Below are positions 24,851 to 33,065 of a stretch of DNA of 64,000 bases, one piece after another; within the stretch, counting starts at the first letter, position 1; each line of letters begins with the position of its first letter. The notes beneath the pieces were generated by a model that searched no databases, was not told the origin of the DNA, and saw nothing but the letters and a program-made list of their open reading frames with translations. The DNA comes from Chloroflexota bacterium (GTDB lineage: Bacteria > Chloroflexota > Dehalococcoidia > UBA2979): the NCBI GenBank assembly GCA_947472995.1, contig CANJBO010000004.1, forward strand, positions 1 to 64,000, read 5' to 3'. The translations under genes were made by a program, and so were the position numbers.

Positions 24851-25345
24851 TTACGTGAGGAAGGCGTCGCCGAGGGGGGCGCGGGGGACGTCGTGGTCGG
24901 CGTTCACCATGTGCAGCGCGAGCGGGCCGAGGTCGACGAAGACCTCGGCGATCTCCTGGTCTCCGACGCCGGCGGCGCGGAAGGCGGCGCCCATGTGGCG
25001 CAGCCAGCGACCCGCGGCGCGCTGGTCGATCACGAACGGGAAGTGGCGCATCCGCAGGCGAGGGTGCCCGTACCGCTCGCTGAACCGCGGCTCCCCGCCC
25101 AGCCACTGCTCCAGGAACATCGCCTGCTTCTCGCGGCCCGCGTGCAGGTCGTCGGGGAACATCGGCCGCAGCTCGGGGTCCGCCTCGACGAGGTCATAGA
25201 ACAGCTCGACGATGCGCTCCACCACCGGCCGCCCGCCGATGCGTTCGAGGAGGCGCGGCCCGCGCTGCGCGACGGAGCGACCGGCGATCGGGGCGGGCGC
25301 CTCGAGGGGCTCGCCCGTGGGATCGGGAGTCGGGCTCGTGGTCAT
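24851..25345 (-). CDS. Group II truncated haemoglobin
   Basis: The 164-residue product contains ERIGGRPVVERIVELFYDLVE, the globin N-terminal helices, EQWLGGEPRFSERYGHPRLR and MRHFPFVIDQRAAGRWLRHM, where the His is the proximal haem ligand and the Trp is typical of group II (TrHbO). Such globins bind O2 or NO and protect respiration. TAGACT (minus strand, 25352-25357) lies six bases before ATG 25345. It is divergent from purU. Confidence 0.9.
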   Translation of the reverse strand: MTTSPTPDPTGEPLEAPAPIAGRSVAQRGPRLLERIGGRPVVERIVELFYDLVEADPELRPMFPDDLHAGREKQAMFLEQWLGGEPRFSERYGHPRLRMRHFPFVIDQRAAGRWLRHMGAAFRAAGVGDQEIAEVFVDLGPLALHMVNADHDVPRAPLGDAFLT

Positions 25346-25383
25346 GATTCCAGTCTAGGTCGGCGCGCCGGTACGATGCTTCG
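25346..25383. promoter_or_regulatory. Compact divergent pair of leaderless promoters
   Basis: In 38 bases, TAGACT on the minus strand (25352-25357) serves the globin ATG at 25345 and TACGAT on the plus strand (25372-25377) serves the purU ATG at 25384, each with six bases between box and ATG and no Shine-Dalgarno. The two RNA polymerase footprints must overlap, so the genes may be mutually exclusive or co-regulated. Confidence 0.55.
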
Positions 25384-26256
25384 ATGAGCGCGAACGAGCA
25401 TCCCGTCGCCCGGCTGCTGGTGCAGTGCGCGGACCGCCCCGGCATCGTCGCCGCGGTCTCGCAGTTCCTGTTCCAGCACGGCGCGAACATCATGCAGGCC
25501 GACCAGTACTCGACCGCCGGCGGCGAGGGCCGCTTCTTCCTGCGCGTCGAGTTCCAGACCGACGGCCTCGATCGCACCGTCGAGGCGCTGAGCGACACGT
25601 TCGCCGCCGAGATCGCGCCGCGCTTCGACATGGACTGGCGGCTGGCGTCGGTGCACCGCCCGCGCGTCGCGCTGCTCGCCTCGCGGACGGACCACTGCCT
25701 CCTCGAGCTGCTGTGGCGCTGGCGCGGCGGCGAGCTGCCGATCGACATCCCCCTCGTCGTCTCCAACCACGAGGCACTCCGCAAGGACGTCGAGGTCTTC
25801 GGCATCCCGTTCTACGTCTTCCCCGTCACGACCGAGACGCGCGGCCCACAGGAGACCGCCATCCGGGCGCTGCTCCGCGAGCAGCGCGTCGAGCTGGTGG
25901 TCCTCGCGCGGTACATGCAGATACTCAGCGGGGACTTCATTGACGAGTACCCGGCGCGGATCATCAACATCCACCACTCGTTCCTCCCGGCGTTCGCCGG
26001 GGCCGACCCCTACGGGCGCGCCTTCGAGCGGGGCGTGAAGATCATCGGCGCCACGGCGCACTACGCCACGGAAGACCTCGACGAGGGGCCGATCATCGAG
26101 CAGGACGTGGTGCGGGTGTCCCACGGCGACTCGCGGGAGAGCCTGATGCGCCTGGGCCGCGAGGTGGAGCGGTCCGTCCTCGCCCGCGCCGTCCAGTGGC
26201 ACATCGAGGGCCGCGTGTTCGTCCACGAGAACCGGACGGTCGTCTTCCGCCAGTAG
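25384..26256 (+). CDS. purU: Formyltetrahydrofolate deformylase
   Basis: The 290-residue product has an N-terminal ACT domain (LLVQCADRPGIVAAVSQFL, residues about 10-80) and a C-terminal formyl-transferase fold with IINIHHSFLPAF (catalytic Asn/His) and ATEDLDEGPIIEQ (catalytic Asp). It hydrolyses 10-formyl-THF to formate and THF, balancing one-carbon units for purine synthesis. Length and motif spacing are normal. Confidence 0.95.
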   Translation: MSANEHPVARLLVQCADRPGIVAAVSQFLFQHGANIMQADQYSTAGGEGRFFLRVEFQTDGLDRTVEALSDTFAAEIAPRFDMDWRLASVHRPRVALLASRTDHCLLELLWRWRGGELPIDIPLVVSNHEALRKDVEVFGIPFYVFPVTTETRGPQETAIRALLREQRVELVVLARYMQILSGDFIDEYPARIINIHHSFLPAFAGADPYGRAFERGVKIIGATAHYATEDLDEGPIIEQDVVRVSHGDSRESLMRLGREVERSVLARAVQWHIEGRVFVHENRTVVFRQ

Positions 26257-26317
26257 CCCGCGCGGCAGCCGGGGGCTCCGCTCGCGTGCAGTCGAGGGAA
26301 TTGCTAGGATACGGGCA

Positions 26318-26413
26318 ATGACTCTCATCGCCGCGACCACGTCGCGCGGGCCTTTTGACCCCACACCTACGGAACTCCAGATGCACACGACCCACACCGG
26401 TGACGCCCGGTGA
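26318..26413 (+). CDS. Upstream ORF coupled to the DEAD-box helicase gene
   Basis: ATG 26318 lies seven bases after TAGGAT (26305-26310), so the mRNA should start at or near this codon. It encodes 31 residues beginning MTLIAATTSRGPFD and ends in TGA at 26411-26413, overlapping the helicase GTG (26410-26412). The helicase start has no Shine-Dalgarno, so helicase translation probably depends on ribosomes finishing this ORF. A tandem repeat of GGTGACGCCC (26399-26408, 26409-26418) spans the overlap. The peptide has no known relatives that I recognise and may matter only by being translated. Confidence 0.5.
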   Translation: MTLIAATTSRGPFDPTPTELQMHTTHTGDAR

Positions 26414-28728
26414 CGCCCCTCGGCGGCTTCTTCAAGAGAATCCTCGGCTCCGGCAGCACGCCCGCCACCCCGCCCGCCGTCACGCGTACGAATAGCGCGA
26501 CCGGCGGTCGAGGCCCCACCCGGAGCCCGGCGCCCGATGCCCGGCGCGACGAGGACCGCCGTGACGACGAGCGCGAGGACGCCCGCAGCGGCCGATCGCG
26601 CGGTAGCCGCGGCGGACGAGGCCGCGGGACGGGCGCCTCGAACGGCGGGAACGGCGACGGTCGCGCCTCCAACGGCGGCGACGCCCGGTCCACCCAGCCT
26701 CGTGGTGGCAACGACCGCGGTCGAGGCAACGGCGGCGGCGGCACCCCGAGCGGGGAGCCTCGCGCGTACGGCTGGGCGAACCGCCCCGGCCGCGAATCCA
26801 ACGAGACCGAGGAGCAGGCGCGCCAGCGCCGCGAGCAGGCCAGCCGCCAGCGGCGCGGCGGCGGACGCTCCTCCTTCCGCCCCTACCGCGAGAACCTCGA
26901 CGCCCCGCTGCCGGAGGACATCGCGTTCCGATCCGGCGCCGAGGGCGGCGACCGCACGATCCTCCCGGCCCGCCGCCGCCGTGGCACCGGCCTGCGCGAC
27001 ACCGCGCGCGTCATCGTCGGCGGCGCGCGCACGCTGAGCGGCTGGTCGCGCCCGATCAGCGGCGTCGAGGAGACCGTGGCCCCCGCGCCTGCGCGACGTG
27101 CCCCGGAGCCCCGTCCCGACCAGCACGACGACCACGATGACCGCGACGAGTTCGCGCCGAACCTGCCCGTGCCGGTAGCCGACCTGCGCGCACCCCGCCC
27201 CGCGACGGACGACCTCGACGCCGAGGCGCTCGAGGACACCGACGAGATCGATGGCGACGGAGCCCCCGACGCGTCCGAGGACGGGGGCGCTCCGCGCCGC
27301 CGGCGCGGCCGTCGAGGCGGGCGCGGACGTCGCCGCCCCGGCACGGCCGAGCCGATCAGCGCGGACGACCTGGAGCCCTCGATCGCCGAGCTGCGCGACC
27401 AGCCGGTCGCGGCGGTGCCCGACGACGCCATCTACGACCTCGACGAGCCGCTTGCGGTGCATGACGACGAGATCGACGAGCCCGAGGACGACCCGCACGC
27501 CGAGGAGCGCGAGGCGGAGCGTGCCGCCGTAGAGGCCGCCGCCGCGCAGCCGACGCGCCGCACGGCGCGCCCGCGCGCGCTGGAGCCGATCGACCCGGAG
27601 AGCCTGCCCGCCGCCTTCGCCGAGCTGGGCGTTGGTGAGCGCACGCTGCACGCCCTCGCGCGGTTCGGGTTCACCACGCCCACGCCGATCCAGGTGCGCG
27701 CCATCCCCGCGCTGGTGAAGGGGCGCGACGTCGTCGGCGTCGCGCAGACCGGCAGCGGCAAGACGATCGCCTTCGGCGTCCCGATGGTCGAGTGCCTCGA
27801 CCCGGAGCTCGCCGAGGTGCAGGGCCTCGTGCTGGTGCCCACGCGCGAGCTGGCCTCGCAGGTGCTGGACGTGCTGAAGGATCTCGCCGCCGGCTTCGGG
27901 CTGGAGGCGGTCGGCATCCTTGGCGGGCACTCGCTCGCCGGCGACTTCAAGGCGCTGGAGCGTCGCCCGGCGATCGTCGTCGGCACGCCGGGCCGCGTCA
28001 TTGACCACCTGCAGCGCGGCACGCTGTCGCTGCGCTACGTGCGCTACGCCGTCCTGGACGAGGCGGACCAGATGCTGGACATCGGCTTCCTGCCGGACAT
28101 CCGCCGCATCCTGAGCCGCACGCCGAAGCGCCGTCAGACCGCGCTGTTCTCCGCGACGATGCCGAGCACCATCCGGCGGCTCGTCTGGCAGTTCATGGAC
28201 GACCCGGAGACGGTCACCGTCGACCCGGAGCTGAGCACCGTCGACACCATCGACCAGGTCTACTTCGAGGTCGCGTCGCGCGACAAGGCGAAGGGCCTGC
28301 GCGAGCTCGTCGAGGTGGAGCTGAAGGGCCGCACGCTCGTCTTCTGCAAGATGAAGCGCGGCGTCGATCGCCTTGAAGCGGACCTCGCGCGGCAGGGCGT
28401 GCGCGTCGGCGCGCTGCACGGCGACATGGACCAGCGCCGCCGCGAGCGCGTGGTGCAGGACTTCCGGGCCGGTGAGCTGGACGTGCTGATCGCGACGAAC
28501 GTCGCGGCGCGCGGCCTCGACATCCCGGAGATCACGCACGTCGTGAACTTCGACGTCCCGCAGAACCCCGAGGAGTACGTGCACCGCATCGGCCGCACGG
28601 GCCGCGCGGGGCGCGACGGCAAGGCCATCACGTTCGTGTCCGAGTGGGACATGCGCGAGTGGGACGCGATCGCGGGCGCCTTCGGCGATCACCTGCGCCG
28701 CGAGGAGCTCTCGATCTATTCTCGGTAA
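26410..28728 (+). CDS. DEAD-box RNA helicase with long basic/acidic N-terminal extension
   Basis: The 772-residue product has about 390 residues of low-complexity N-terminus (RG-, Gly- and Asn-rich, then acidic, then [12 protein letters not shown]), followed by a full helicase core: Q motif FGFTTPTPIQ, motif I AQTGSGKT, Ia PTRELA, II VLDEADQMLD (DEAD), III SATMP, and C-terminal IATNVAARGLDIPE and HRIGRTGRAGRDG. There is no C-terminal RNA-binding tail, so the N-terminal region probably does that job; such regions can drive condensates. Likely roles are ribosome assembly or mRNA decay. Starts at GTG 26410, overlapping the short upstream ORF. Confidence 0.93.
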   Translation: MTPLGGFFKRILGSGSTPATPPAVTRTNSATGGRGPTRSPAPDARRDEDRRDDEREDARSGRSRGSRGGRGRGTGASNGGNGDGRASNGGDARSTQPRGGNDRGRGNGGGGTPSGEPRAYGWANRPGRESNETEEQARQRREQASRQRRGGGRSSFRPYRENLDAPLPEDIAFRSGAEGGDRTILPARRRRGTGLRDTARVIVGGARTLSGWSRPISGVEETVAPAPARRAPEPRPDQHDDHDDRDEFAPNLPVPVADLRAPRPATDDLDAEALEDTDEIDGDGAPDASEDGGAPRRRRGRRGGRGRRRPGTAEPISADDLEPSIAELRDQPVAAVPDDAIYDLDEPLAVHDDEIDEPEDDPHAEEREAERAAVEAAAAQPTRRTARPRALEPIDPESLPAAFAELGVGERTLHALARFGFTTPTPIQVRAIPALVKGRDVVGVAQTGSGKTIAFGVPMVECLDPELAEVQGLVLVPTRELASQVLDVLKDLAAGFGLEAVGILGGHSLAGDFKALERRPAIVVGTPGRVIDHLQRGTLSLRYVRYAVLDEADQMLDIGFLPDIRRILSRTPKRRQTALFSATMPSTIRRLVWQFMDDPETVTVDPELSTVDTIDQVYFEVASRDKAKGLRELVEVELKGRTLVFCKMKRGVDRLEADLARQGVRVGALHGDMDQRRRERVVQDFRAGELDVLIATNVAARGLDIPEITHVVNFDVPQNPEEYVHRIGRTGRAGRDGKAITFVSEWDMREWDAIAGAFGDHLRREELSIYSR

Positions 28729-28815
28729 CGAGACGGCGGTACAACGGAAGCACCACCCGCAGGGCAGCGGCGTGTCGTGCGTATTGCGGACGACACGAAC
28801 GATGGACAAGCGCAG

Positions 28816-29670
28816 ATGAGCATCGAGGACGCACGGGCGGTCTTTGAACGCTGGTACGAGACCGCGTCCGCGGCGGACGGCATGCTGAACGCCGTGAACA
28901 GCGTCTGCGCCGACGACTGCGTCATGCACCTCCAGAACGGCGAGGTCGGCACGCGCGCGATCGCGGACCTCCAGGCGGCGCAGGCGCGCGCGCTCTACCC
29001 CGACCTGTCAGTCGACATCGAGCACGTTGTCCTGGCCGAGGACCGCCTGATGATCCAGTTCGAGCTGGTCGGCACGCCGTCGCTCGTCTTCCGCATCGCG
29101 CAGGGGCGCGGCGAGTTCCACGCCTCCGGCGCGATGATCGCTCGCATCCGCGACCGCGAGGTCGTCGAGATCTGGCAGTACATGAACCCCGGCGCGGTGC
29201 TGACGTTCCCGCCGATGATCGACCCCCCGCCGCCGCCGGTCCCGGCGTCCGCGCCGGGCACCTCGGAGGATGCCGCGACGGTGATGCGGCGCTGGCAGCG
29301 CGCGACGAGCGGCGCGGAGCTGGTGGATAGCATCCTGGCGTCCGCGCTCCCCGAGTGCCTGGTCCACGCGACGAACAGCGACCTCGGACGCCCCACGCTC
29401 GTCGAGGAGCACTTCCGCATCGTGCTCGCCGCGTTCCCCGACCTCGTCGTGGCGTTCGACGAGGGCTTCGTCTCCGACGACCGGCTGATCGTGCAGTTCA
29501 TCCTCGACGGCACGCAGCGCGGGGCCCTCGGCATCGCGCCGGCCAGCGGGGCGCGCGTGCAGTCCACCGGCGCGATCGTCGCGCGGGTGACGGCGGACCA
29601 GCGCGTGCAGGAGCTGTGGCTCTACCTCGCGCCGGCGATGGGCCTGCTGTTCCCTCGACGCGACCGGTAG
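28816..29670 (+). CDS. Duplicated SnoaL-like (NTF2-fold) protein
   Basis: The 284-residue product has two similar halves joined by a Pro-rich linker (PPPPPVPASAPG near residues 135-150). Each half has ALYPDLSVDIEHVVLAEDRL or AFPDLVVAFDEGFVSDDRL, then a Gly-rich strand and IARIRDREVVEIWQYM or VARVTADQRVQELWLYL. This is the SnoaL/ester-cyclase-like pattern, seen in polyketide cyclases and many proteins of unknown role. I use ATG 28816; GTG 28777 would add 13 residues. Function is not assignable. Confidence 0.7.
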   Translation: MSIEDARAVFERWYETASAADGMLNAVNSVCADDCVMHLQNGEVGTRAIADLQAAQARALYPDLSVDIEHVVLAEDRLMIQFELVGTPSLVFRIAQGRGEFHASGAMIARIRDREVVEIWQYMNPGAVLTFPPMIDPPPPPVPASAPGTSEDAATVMRRWQRATSGAELVDSILASALPECLVHATNSDLGRPTLVEEHFRIVLAAFPDLVVAFDEGFVSDDRLIVQFILDGTQRGALGIAPASGARVQSTGAIVARVTADQRVQELWLYLAPAMGLLFPRRDR

Positions 29671-29742
29671 CCGCGCCCGCCTCGTTCCGGGGGAGTGCGC
29701 TCGCGCTTGTCCTCGCGCCCGCGTCTCCCTAACGTCCCCACC

Positions 29743-31365
29743 ATGAGTGACGCCGCCGCCCTGCCTGACACACTCCCGGACTATGTGCGTGGACTGCTGG
29801 AGCCGAGCGCGTACCCCGCGCCGCCCGCGGAGGTCACGCTGGTCCAGACGCACATCTCCTACGTCTTCCTCGCCGGGGACGTGGTCTACAAGACGAAGAA
29901 GCCCGTCGACTTCGGCTTCATCGAGCAGCTCTCGGTCGAGACGCGGCACCGCTTCTGCGACGCCGAGGTGCGCCTGAACCGCCGCCTCGCCCCGGACGTG
30001 TACCTCGGCGTCGTGCCGGTGCTGCGGCGCGCGGACGGCCGCTTCGTCGTCGAGCCCGCCGGCGGCGCGACTGACACCGACGAGGTCGTCGAGTGGGCCG
30101 TAAAGATGCGCCGCCTGCCCGACGACCGCACCCTCGACCGGCTGCTCACGGAGCGCCGCGAGCCCCCCGACATCCTCGAGCGGCTCGTCGCGGCGATCGT
30201 GCCGTTCCACGAGGCCGCCGAGGTCGTGGCGAACGACCCGGACTTCGCGGGCGCCGTCGCGGAGCGCGCGTGGTGGACGCGCGAGTTCGGCGAGGCGGAG
30301 GGGTTCATCGGCTCGACGTGGGAGGCGGAGGACGCCGCCGCGACGAAGGCGTTCGTCGACGCCACGCTGGAGCGCGAGTCGGCGCTGCTGGACGAGCGGC
30401 TCGCCGAGGGGCGGATCATCGACGGCCACGGCGACATCCAGGCGAAGCACGTGTACGTCCTCGGCCCGCGCCCGGAGGACCTGGTGATCGTGGACTGCAT
30501 CGAGTTCACGGACTGGTTCCAGCTGCGCTACGCCGACGTCAACAACGACGTCGCGTTCCTCGCGATGGACCTCGAGGCGCGCGGGCGCGCGGCGATGGGC
30601 GACGAGTTCGCCGGGCGCTACCTCGCCGCCACCGCGGACGAGACGATGGCGGTGCTCCAGCCGCTGCACCGCACGTTCCGCGCCTTCGTGCGCGGCAAGG
30701 TGGAGTCGATCGGCGCGCACGCGATGGAGATCCCGGCCGAGGTGCGCGCCCAGCTGGCCGCCTCCGCCGCGGCGTACTTCAAGCTCGCCGCGGACTACCG
30801 CACCCGGTGTGCCGCGCCCTCGATCGTCTTGATGTGCGGCGCGTCGGGCACCGGCAAGTCGCTGGTCGGCGCGACGCTCGCGACGAGGATCGGCGCGGCG
30901 TACCTCTCCTCGGACGCCGTGCGCAAGGAGATCGCGGGCCTCGAGCTGCACGCGAGCGGCGCAGACGTCGACGGACTGTACTCGCCCGAGATGCGCGACC
31001 GGGTCTACGAGGAGATGCGCGTGCGCGCGTCGCGCCACGTCGCGCTAGGCCGTCCGGTCGTCCTCGACGCGACGCACGCACAGGCCGAGCAGCGCCGCGC
31101 GGCCGTCGAGATCGCGCGCGCGGCCGGCGTGCCGGCGCTGATCGTCGAGCTTCGGCTCACGGACGACGCCGCGCTCGCGCGCATCGTGAACCGCCAGCAC
31201 GACGCGCTCCGCACCTCGGACGCCACGCCCGAGGTGTACCGCCAGCAGATCGTCTCGTTCGACCCCGTGTCGCCGTCCGAGGGGCCGCGCCTCGCGCTCG
31301 ACGCCTCGCAGCCGCCGGGCGACCTCGCCGCGGAGATCGCGGAGGCGCTGCCGAAGCGCGCGTAG
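29743..31365 (+). CDS. Fused aminoglycoside-phosphotransferase-like / P-loop kinase protein
   Basis: The 540-residue product has an N-terminal APH-like kinase (VVYKTKKPVDFGF, then IIDGHGDIQAKHVYV with catalytic HGD, IVDCIEFTDWF with the metal-binding Asp) and a C-terminal AAA_33-type kinase with Walker A CGASGTGKSLVG (about residues 366-377) and VVLDATHAQAEQR. This fusion is found widely as 'bifunctional aminoglycoside phosphotransferase/ATP-binding protein'; the substrate is unknown and resistance should not be assumed. TAACGT at 29730-29735 lies seven bases before ATG. Confidence 0.85.
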   Translation: MSDAAALPDTLPDYVRGLLEPSAYPAPPAEVTLVQTHISYVFLAGDVVYKTKKPVDFGFIEQLSVETRHRFCDAEVRLNRRLAPDVYLGVVPVLRRADGRFVVEPAGGATDTDEVVEWAVKMRRLPDDRTLDRLLTERREPPDILERLVAAIVPFHEAAEVVANDPDFAGAVAERAWWTREFGEAEGFIGSTWEAEDAAATKAFVDATLERESALLDERLAEGRIIDGHGDIQAKHVYVLGPRPEDLVIVDCIEFTDWFQLRYADVNNDVAFLAMDLEARGRAAMGDEFAGRYLAATADETMAVLQPLHRTFRAFVRGKVESIGAHAMEIPAEVRAQLAASAAAYFKLAADYRTRCAAPSIVLMCGASGTGKSLVGATLATRIGAAYLSSDAVRKEIAGLELHASGADVDGLYSPEMRDRVYEEMRVRASRHVALGRPVVLDATHAQAEQRRAAVEIARAAGVPALIVELRLTDDAALARIVNRQHDALRTSDATPEVYRQQIVSFDPVSPSEGPRLALDASQPPGDLAAEIAEALPKRA

Positions 31366-31433
31366 CGACGGCGCGTGCCGTCGCGCGATCGTGCGGGTGG
31401 ACGCCGGCGGCGTCCGCGTAGCACCATCGAGCA

Positions 31434-33056
31434 GTGAGCAACCCACGTGGCACCACGCGGCGCACGGATGCCTGGCGGTGGGGCGTTCCGGCGCTGCTCG
31501 TGCTGATCCCCCTCGTCATGCTGCCGATCGGCAACCTCGCGTGGCGCGCCGCCGCGCCGCAGGGCGCGCCGTCCCTCGACACCGCGCTCGCCGTGCTGCG
31601 CGGCCGGGCGATCTGGGACAGCCTCGTCGTCACCACCGGGCAGGCCACGCTCTCCACGCTGCTGGCGGCGGCGATCGGGCTGCCGCTCGCGTACCTGCTG
31701 TCGCAGTTCCGCTTCCCCGGCGACGCGCTGCTCCGCTTCACCGCCACCGTCCCGCTGATCCTCCCCGCGATCGTGATCGCGCTCGCCTTCCGCGAGCTGT
31801 TCGCGCTCGACGGCTGGCTGAACGACGCGGTCCGCCTTACGGGCGGGGGGGCGGTGCAGGTCGGCGGGACGCTGTGGGCCGTTGTCGCCGCGCACGGCTG
31901 CTTCGGCGTGGCCGTGTTCGTGCGCGTGGTCGGCGACGCGTGGGCGCGCCTCGACCCGCGTGGCGAGGAGGCCGCGCGCGTGCTCGGCGCGACGCGCCGC
32001 CGCTCGTTCCGCCACGTCACACTGCCCCAGCTGCTCCCCGCCGTGCGCGTGGCCTCGGCGCTGGTCTTCGCCGCCTCGCTCACCTCGTTGGCCGCCGTGC
32101 TGCTGCTCGGCGGCCCCGGCCTCGAGACGATCGAGGTCAAGATCTACCGGCTCGTCGCGGGCGGTGGATCGCTGTCGTATGCGGCGGCGCTCGCGGCGAT
32201 CCAGCTCGTCGTCACGATGATCGTGATCGAGCGCGGCGGAGCCGTGCCGGGCCGCCGCGTCACGACGACGGCCGCACGAGGCTCCGCGCGACCGCTGTCG
32301 CAGGCCTCGTGGCGCGAGCGACTGGTGGCGCTGCTCGCGGTGCTGGCGGTGCTGCTGCTGACGGTGGCGCCGATCGCGGCGCTGATCGCCGCGGCGGTCG
32401 TGCGCGGAGCGGGCCTCGACGATGGGACGCTCCGCGCGCTCCGCTGGAGCCTCGCGTTCGCGGCCGGCGCTGCGCCGATCGCGGTGGGCGTGGGCGTGCT
32501 CGCCGGCATCGCCGCCGCGCGCGCCGAGGGACGCAGGGGCGCGTTGCTGCGCCGGTTGCTGGCGATGCCGCTGGCCGTGACCGCGTGCGCGCTCGCCGTC
32601 GGCTACCTCGCGACGTTCGACGGCGGCGTCGCCGCGCTCCGAGGCACGCCGTGGCTGGTCCTGCTGGCCCACGCGACGATCGCGATGCCCGTCGTCCTGC
32701 GCCCGGTCGCGCACGCGGTGCGCGGCGTCGTGCGCGCGCGCGCCGAGGCGGCCGCGACGCTGGGCGCGGGGTCGGTGCGCGCGTGGGTGCTGGTCGCCGC
32801 GCCGCAGGTCGTGCGCGCGGTGGTCGTCGGCGCATTGTTCGCGTTCACGGTCTCGCTCGGCGAGCTGGGCGCGGCGCTGCTGCTGCGCGGGCCGGGGTTC
32901 ACCACCGCGCCCGTCGCGATCCTCGACGCGCTGGGCACGGGGAACGCGGCGCCGCCCGGTCCGGCGCTCGCGCTGGCGGTCATCCTCATCAGCGTCGCCG
33001 TGGTAGCGTTCGTCTTCATCGAGCAGCTGCGATCCCGCGACGCGGGCGAGTACTAG
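31434..33056 (+). CDS. ABC transporter permease, ThiP/FbpB type (fused double permease)
   Basis: The 540-residue product has two consecutive permease halves of about six helices each. Each contains an EAA loop: EEAARVLGATRRRSFRHVTLPQLLPA (first part near residue 180) and AEAAATLGAGSVRAWVLVAAPQV (near residue 440, quoted in parts). This is the layout of thiamine/iron(III) importers. The start is GTG 31434. The ATPase gene follows after nine bases. No substrate-binding protein is nearby, so the ligand (thiamine, iron, sulfate or other) is undetermined. Confidence 0.85.
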   Translation: MSNPRGTTRRTDAWRWGVPALLVLIPLVMLPIGNLAWRAAAPQGAPSLDTALAVLRGRAIWDSLVVTTGQATLSTLLAAAIGLPLAYLLSQFRFPGDALLRFTATVPLILPAIVIALAFRELFALDGWLNDAVRLTGGGAVQVGGTLWAVVAAHGCFGVAVFVRVVGDAWARLDPRGEEAARVLGATRRRSFRHVTLPQLLPAVRVASALVFAASLTSLAAVLLLGGPGLETIEVKIYRLVAGGGSLSYAAALAAIQLVVTMIVIERGGAVPGRRVTTTAARGSARPLSQASWRERLVALLAVLAVLLLTVAPIAALIAAAVVRGAGLDDGTLRALRWSLAFAAGAAPIAVGVGVLAGIAAARAEGRRGALLRRLLAMPLAVTACALAVGYLATFDGGVAALRGTPWLVLLAHATIAMPVVLRPVAHAVRGVVRARAEAAATLGAGSVRAWVLVAAPQVVRAVVVGALFAFTVSLGELGAALLLRGPGFTTAPVAILDALGTGNAAPPGPALALAVILISVAVVAFVFIEQLRSRDAGEY

Positions 33057-33065
33057 GGAGGCGGC

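Noticed and set aside
29743..31365. Aminoglycoside resistance gene
   Set aside because: The APH-like domain belongs to a widespread fused family of unknown substrate; nothing supports resistance.
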